Assembly: GCA_007121055.1 (NCBI GenBank) | Contig: SKMM01000128.1 | Location: 1-16,937, forward strand | From: Paracoccaceae bacterium | GTDB taxonomy: Bacteria; Pseudomonadota; Alphaproteobacteria; Rhodobacterales; Rhodobacteraceae | DNA: 16,937 bases | Direction: 5' to 3' | Shown: positions 13,265-16,937 of the stretch, one piece after another | Numbering within the stretch: the first letter of the stretch is position 1 | Layout: each line of letters begins with the position of its first letter | Made by a program: the position numbers and the translations under genes | The notes under the pieces: generated by a model | Told to the model about the DNA's origin: nothing | Databases searched by the model: none | Seen by the model: the letters and a program-made list of their open reading frames with translations, nothing else

Positions 13265-13288
13265 CGCCGTCTCCCTCGATCCGGGCAG

Positions 13289-14161
13289 TCAGTCGAACTG
13301 CCGCAGCCGGGCGAGCAGGCTGGAGGTATCCCAGCGGCCGCCACCCATGGCCTGAACTTCGGCATAGAACTGATCCACCAGCGCGGTGACGGGCAGGGCC
13401 ACGCCCACCTCCTGCGCGGCCTTCAGGCAGATGCCCAGATCCTTGCGCATCCAGTCCACGGCGAATCCGTGGTCGAACTTGCCGTCCAGCATGGTCTCGT
13501 GCCGGTTGGCCATCTGCCACGATCCGGCCGCGCCCTGGCTGATCACCTCGACCACCGCGCGGCCGTCCATCCCGGCGCGTTCTCCGAAATGCAGCGCCTC
13601 GGCCAGGCCCTGCACCAGACCGGCGATGCAGATCTGGTTCATCATCTTGGCGATCTGGCCCGCGCCGCTGTCGCCCAGCCTGCGGCAGATGCGGGCATAA
13701 GCCGCCATCACCGGCTCGGCGCGGGCGAAATCCTCCTCGGCGCCGCCGCACATGATCGACAGGACCCCGTTCTCGGCGCCCGCCTGCCCGCCCGAGACGG
13801 GCGCGTCCACGAAGCCAATGTCCGCTTCGCGCGCGGCTCCCGCGAGCTCCCGCGTCACCCCGGCCGACACGGTGGTGTGGTCGACGAACACCGACCCCGG
13901 CGCCATGCCCGCAAAGGCCCCGTCGGGCCCGCGGCAGACGCTGCGCAGATCGTCGTCATTGCCCACGCAGGCAAACACGATCTCGGCACCCTGGACCGCC
14001 TCGCGCGGGGTCTCGGCGGCGCGCTGGCCATGGGCCGAGACCCAGGCCGCGGCCTTGGCCGCCGTGCGGTTGTAGACGCAGACCTCGTGGCCCGCCGCTG
14101 CAAGATGCCGCGCCATCGGGGCGCCCATCACGCCCAGCCCCAGATACGCCAGTTTCGCCAT
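13289..14161 (-). CDS. NAD(P)-dependent beta-hydroxyacid dehydrogenase family protein (3-hydroxyisobutyrate dehydrogenase-like)
   Basis: A 290-residue enzyme with an N-terminal Rossmann domain, GLGVMGAPMARHL (8-20), followed by YNRTAAKA (30-37), where N31-R32-T33 suggests preference for NADP over NAD. The substrate motif DAPVSGGQAGAENG (119-132) and catalytic K172 in GQIAKMMNQ (168-176) are present; the usual second Asn of KxxNN is Gln here. The family includes 3-hydroxyisobutyrate dehydrogenase, tartronate semialdehyde reductase and succinic semialdehyde reductases. The neighbouring hydratase favours a role in branched-chain acid catabolism, but the substrate is not decided. GGAGGAG lies upstream of ATG 14161. 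The leader contains CAGGCA repeats. Confidence 0.92.
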   Translation of the reverse strand: MAKLAYLGLGVMGAPMARHLAAAGHEVCVYNRTAAKAAAWVSAHGQRAAETPREAVQGAEIVFACVGNDDDLRSVCRGPDGAFAGMAPGSVFVDHTTVSAGVTRELAGAAREADIGFVDAPVSGGQAGAENGVLSIMCGGAEEDFARAEPVMAAYARICRRLGDSGAGQIAKMMNQICIAGLVQGLAEALHFGERAGMDGRAVVEVISQGAAGSWQMANRHETMLDGKFDHGFAVDWMRKDLGICLKAAQEVGVALPVTALVDQFYAEVQAMGGGRWDTSSLLARLRQFD

Positions 14162-14207
14162 GCCTGTCTCCTCCGCCCTTGCCTGTGCCTGAGCTTGCCT
14201 GTGCCTG
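14161..14207. repeat. TGCCTG repeats in the divergent intergenic region
   Basis: TGCCTG occurs five times between 14161 and 14207, including a perfect 14-base direct repeat CTTGCCTGTGCCTG at 14178-14191 and 14194-14207. The first copy includes the start codon of the dehydrogenase gene. On that gene's mRNA it reads as repeated CAGGCA ahead of the start. The remaining stretch to 14318 has no clear promoter for either divergent gene. Confidence 0.6.
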
Positions 14208-14318
14208 TGCCCGCAGACTTGGCCGTGGCGATGCCCGGTTGTGACCGCCGCGCCGATTGCGCGGGCCGCGCGCAGCGTCTACCACCCCCGCCACCTGCGG
14301 CACAACAACGGGCGGGCG

Positions 14319-16778
14319 ATGGCTCTGATCCTGCGCTGGATGATCCGGATCTTCCTCGGGCTTGCGGGCCTGGGGCTGGTGACGGCTGTACTGGCGTGGC
14401 ATTTCCTGGCCCGATCGCTGCCCGATTACGGGGCCACGCACCGGCTGGAGGGGATTTCGGACGAGGTCGAGATCGTCCGCGACACCGCCAATGTGCCCCA
14501 TATCTTCGGGCAGACCGACCCGGACGTGTTCTTCGGCCTGGGCTTTGTCCATGCCCAGGACCGGCTGTGGCAGATGACCCTGATGCGCCGGACAGTACAG
14601 GGCCGACTGTCCGAAGTGTTCGGGCCGAGGACCCTGCGCAGCGACGAACTGATGCGGCGGCTCGACCTCTACAATCTGGCACGGGCGTCGGTGGAGGCGC
14701 AGGACGACTACACCCGCGCGGCGCTGGAGGCCTATGCCGAGGGCGTCAACGCCTGGATCGAGACCGTCAACCGCGACGCGCTGGGCCGCGGCGCCCCGGA
14801 ATTCTTCTTGTTCCCGTCCGAGGTGGCGCTGTGGCAGCCGGCGGATTCGCTGGCGCTGATCAAGCTGATGGGGGTGCAGACTTCAAGCCAGCTGGCCCGC
14901 GAGGTCCTGCGCGCGCGCCTCTCGCTGGTGCTGGACGACGCGCGCGTGCGCGACCTGATGCCCGACGCGCCCGGCGCGGGGGTCGCGGCACTGCCGGACT
15001 ATGCAAGCCTCTTTCCCTCCATGGCCCCGAACCACGGCGCCTTCGCCTGGACACCCGGGGATCTGTCGCCGCTGGTGCGACCGCCCTTCGGCGGCGCTTC
15101 GAACGCCTTTGCGGCGGCGCCCAACCGCTCGGCCGCAGGAGGAACGCTGCTCGCCAACGACCCGCATCTGCCCTTCTCGGCGCCCACGATCTGGTATCTG
15201 GCGCGGTTGGAGCTGGAGACGGGCGGGGTGATCGGCGGCACCATCCCCGGCATCCCGGCAGTGCTGACGGGGCGCAGCGACCGGCTGGGCTGGGGTCTGA
15301 CCACCGCCTATCTCGACGACCTCGACGTGTTCATCGAGGAGCTGCACCCCGAGGATCCGCAGCGCCACCGCACCCCCGAGGGCTGGGCGCCGTTCGAGAC
15401 CCGCCGGTCCATCGTGCAGGTGAAGGACGGCCCGCCCCTGACGTTGACCCTGCGCTGGACCGAGAACGGACCGGTGCTGCCGGGCCACCACGCCGATCTG
15501 GGCGCGGTCACTCCGCCGGGGCATGTGGCATCGCTGTCCTGGACGCTGCTGGATGGGGCCGACACCACCATGACCGGGGCGATGCGGCTGATGCGGGCGG
15601 GCTCGGTGGACGAGGCGCTGCAGGCTACGGAGTACCACGTGGCGCCGGCGCAAATGTTGATGCTGGCCGATGCCGACGGCATCGCCATGCAGCTGATCGG
15701 CGCCATGCCGCGGCGCGACGCACGGCACGCGACGCAAGGCAGGATGCCGTCTCCCGGTTGGCGGACCGAGAACCGCTGGCTCGGGCGGCTGCCCTTCGCC
15801 ATGAACCCGGTCTTCCGCGACCCCGAGGGCGGGCTTCTGGGCAACACCAACAACAAGCCGCTGACACGGCCGTTTCCGCTGCATGTGAGCCACGACTGGG
15901 GCGACAGCCAGCGCATCCGTCGCTGGCGGCGGCTGATGGGCGATCGGCAGGTCCACACGCGCGACAGCTTCATCGAGGCGCAGCTCGACACCGTGTCCGA
16001 GGCCGCGCGAACCCTCCTGCCCCTCGTCGGCGCCGAGCTGTGGTTTACCGGGGAGGCCGCGCCAGCAGGCACGCCCGAACGGCTGCGCCAGCGGGCGCTG
16101 GCGCTGCTGGCGGACTGGAACGGCGAGATGAACGAGCACCTGCCGGAGCCGCTGATCTATGCCGCCTGGATGCGGGCGCTGCAGGAGCGGCTGATCCGCG
16201 ACGACCTCGGCCCTCTGGCCTCCGCCTTCACCCATGTGGAGCCGCTGTTCATCGAGCGGGTGTTCCGCGACATCGACGGGGCGTCGGACTGGTGCAACGT
16301 GCGCCAGTCCACCCGCCGCGAGACCTGCGCCGAGATGGCGCAACTTGCCCTTGACGACGCCCTGATGTGGCTGTCCGAGCGCCATGGCTCCAACCCCGAG
16401 AGCTGGCGCTGGGGCGACGCCCACCAGGCCGCCCACGACCATCCGGTGCTGGGCGACGTGCGGCTGCTGCGGCATTTCGTGAACATCCGGCAGTCGACGT
16501 CGGGCGGGGACCACACCCTCAATCGCGGCCTGACGGCGGGGACCGGGCCCGAGCCCTTCCGCAATGTCCATGGTGCGGGCTACCGCGGCGTCTATGACTT
16601 CGCGGACCCCGACAGCTCGGTCTTCGTGACCGCCACGGGCCAGTCGGGCCACCCGCTCAGCCGCCACTACGACGACCTCGGCGAGCGCTGGCGGCGCGGC
16701 GACTACATCCCGATGTCGCTCGACCCCGCGCTTGCCCGCGCCGGCGCCGTGGGCGTGACCCGTTTGGTCCCGCACTGA
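14319..16778 (+). CDS. penicillin acylase family Ntn hydrolase, membrane-anchored
   Basis: An 819-residue precursor of the S45 N-terminal-nucleophile family, which cleaves amides such as penicillins or acyl-homoserine lactones. One N-terminal hydrophobic helix (about 8-30) anchors or exports it to the periplasm. The alpha chain runs to about residue 260. Self-cleavage before S261 in FGGA/SNAF would free the nucleophile; the preceding residue is Ala rather than the common Gly. The NDPHL motif follows at 280-284, and N511/N512 in NTNNKP fit the oxyanion asparagine region. GGDHTLNRG occurs near the C-terminus. I chose ATG 14319, ahead of the helix. An alternative GTG at 14241 adds 26 polar residues. 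It is transcribed divergently from the dehydrogenase. The substrate is unknown. Confidence 0.93.
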   Translation: MALILRWMIRIFLGLAGLGLVTAVLAWHFLARSLPDYGATHRLEGISDEVEIVRDTANVPHIFGQTDPDVFFGLGFVHAQDRLWQMTLMRRTVQGRLSEVFGPRTLRSDELMRRLDLYNLARASVEAQDDYTRAALEAYAEGVNAWIETVNRDALGRGAPEFFLFPSEVALWQPADSLALIKLMGVQTSSQLAREVLRARLSLVLDDARVRDLMPDAPGAGVAALPDYASLFPSMAPNHGAFAWTPGDLSPLVRPPFGGASNAFAAAPNRSAAGGTLLANDPHLPFSAPTIWYLARLELETGGVIGGTIPGIPAVLTGRSDRLGWGLTTAYLDDLDVFIEELHPEDPQRHRTPEGWAPFETRRSIVQVKDGPPLTLTLRWTENGPVLPGHHADLGAVTPPGHVASLSWTLLDGADTTMTGAMRLMRAGSVDEALQATEYHVAPAQMLMLADADGIAMQLIGAMPRRDARHATQGRMPSPGWRTENRWLGRLPFAMNPVFRDPEGGLLGNTNNKPLTRPFPLHVSHDWGDSQRIRRWRRLMGDRQVHTRDSFIEAQLDTVSEAARTLLPLVGAELWFTGEAAPAGTPERLRQRALALLADWNGEMNEHLPEPLIYAAWMRALQERLIRDDLGPLASAFTHVEPLFIERVFRDIDGASDWCNVRQSTRRETCAEMAQLALDDALMWLSERHGSNPESWRWGDAHQAAHDHPVLGDVRLLRHFVNIRQSTSGGDHTLNRGLTAGTGPEPFRNVHGAGYRGVYDFADPDSSVFVTATGQSGHPLSRHYDDLGERWRRGDYIPMSLDPALARAGAVGVTRLVPH

Positions 16779-16936
16779 CCGTCGCGGCGGCGCGCCGGCC
16801 CATCGCCACTGGGGCGGCGGGATCTTACAGAGCTGACCTTGCTGGGGACATCGGGCCGGTCGCTGACCAGATTGGCGAGGCTGATGCGTCCGACCAACCG
16901 ATCGGCCAGCAGGGCCGGCCAGGACAGCCCTTGCGA
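16703..16936 (-). CDS. open frame at the window edge, faintly LpxB-like, possibly a remnant
   Basis: A minus-strand frame enters from the right edge with no stop and reads SQGLSWPALLADRLVGRIS, then LANLVSDRPDVP. The pattern RLV...L.NLVSD...VP resembles the C-terminal region of lipid-A-disaccharide synthase. Codon third positions are GC-rich up to about 16830, then the bias weakens and the conserved EF after VP is missing. The remaining frame is antisense to the acylase gene end. It may be the tail of a convergent gene, a truncated remnant, or chance. The evidence is weak. Confidence 0.25.
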   Translation of the reverse strand, partial: SQGLSWPALLADRLVGRISLANLVSDRPDVPSKVSSVRSRRPSGDGPARRRDGQCGTKRVTPTAPARASAGSSDIGM

Positions 16937-16937
16937 C

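Noticed and set aside
12617..16354. Plus-strand open frame of 1245 codons
   Set aside because: It runs antisense through the hydratase and dehydrogenase genes and then out of frame through the acylase gene. The product is His/Arg/Gly/Ala-rich with no motif, as expected of a shadow in GC-rich DNA.
16779..16830. Rho-independent terminator after the acylase gene
   Set aside because: CGGCGCGCCG is a short palindrome with no loop and no T-tract after it.
1..16937. CRISPR array, tRNA, rRNA or insertion sequence
   Set aside because: I saw no regularly spaced repeats, no transposase and no RNA gene signature anywhere in the window.

Overview
The window is about 17 kb of GC-rich DNA with tightly packed, overlapping genes. 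Gene content suggests an alphaproteobacterium of the Rhodobacterales (Rhodobacter/Paracoccus/roseobacter type). The reasons are separate nuoC and nuoD genes, a NuoG without the extra N7 cluster cysteines, a NuoE with a long C-terminal tail, and small accessory genes of the DUF5333 and DUF5337 kind between the nuo genes. The taxon is inferred from memory of families, not from a search.

Positions 12236 down to 1 (minus strand) hold the front of a complex I (NADH:quinone oxidoreductase) operon. The order is nuoA, nuoB, nuoC, small membrane protein, nuoD, small exported protein, nuoE, two-TM protein with Ala/Pro-rich tail, two-TM protein with helix-hairpin-helix domain, DUF5337-like protein, nuoF, sugar-type O-methyltransferase, DUF5333-like exported protein, nuoG, nuoH, 46-codon ORF, nuoI, nuoJ (cut by the window edge; nuoK-N presumably follow). 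All the core subunits have their cluster ligands or signature motifs and look functional. Many junctions overlap (ATGA, TGATG) or lie a few bases apart, so the accessory genes should be co-transcribed and partly translationally coupled with the core subunits. The leader upstream of nuoA (12237-12478) holds a possible promoter, an operator-like inverted repeat, a stem-loop and a 10-bp direct repeat.

Positions 14161-12479 (minus strand) hold a two-gene unit: a beta-hydroxyacid dehydrogenase family oxidoreductase and a LiuC-like enoyl-CoA hydratase, probably acting in branched-chain amino or acyl-CoA catabolism. Divergent to it, 14319-16778 (plus strand) encodes a membrane-anchored, self-cleaving penicillin-acylase-family Ntn hydrolase. 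The last 160 bases contain a minus-strand open frame faintly like the end of a lipid-A-disaccharide synthase.

The most interesting part is the accessory set within the nuo operon: eight non-nuo reading frames in 12 kb. Among them are a tandem pair of related membrane proteins, one carrying a nucleic-acid-type HhH domain; two exported two-cysteine proteins encoded among cytoplasmic-arm genes; and a metal-dependent sugar-type methyltransferase stitched in between nuoF and the DUF5333 gene.
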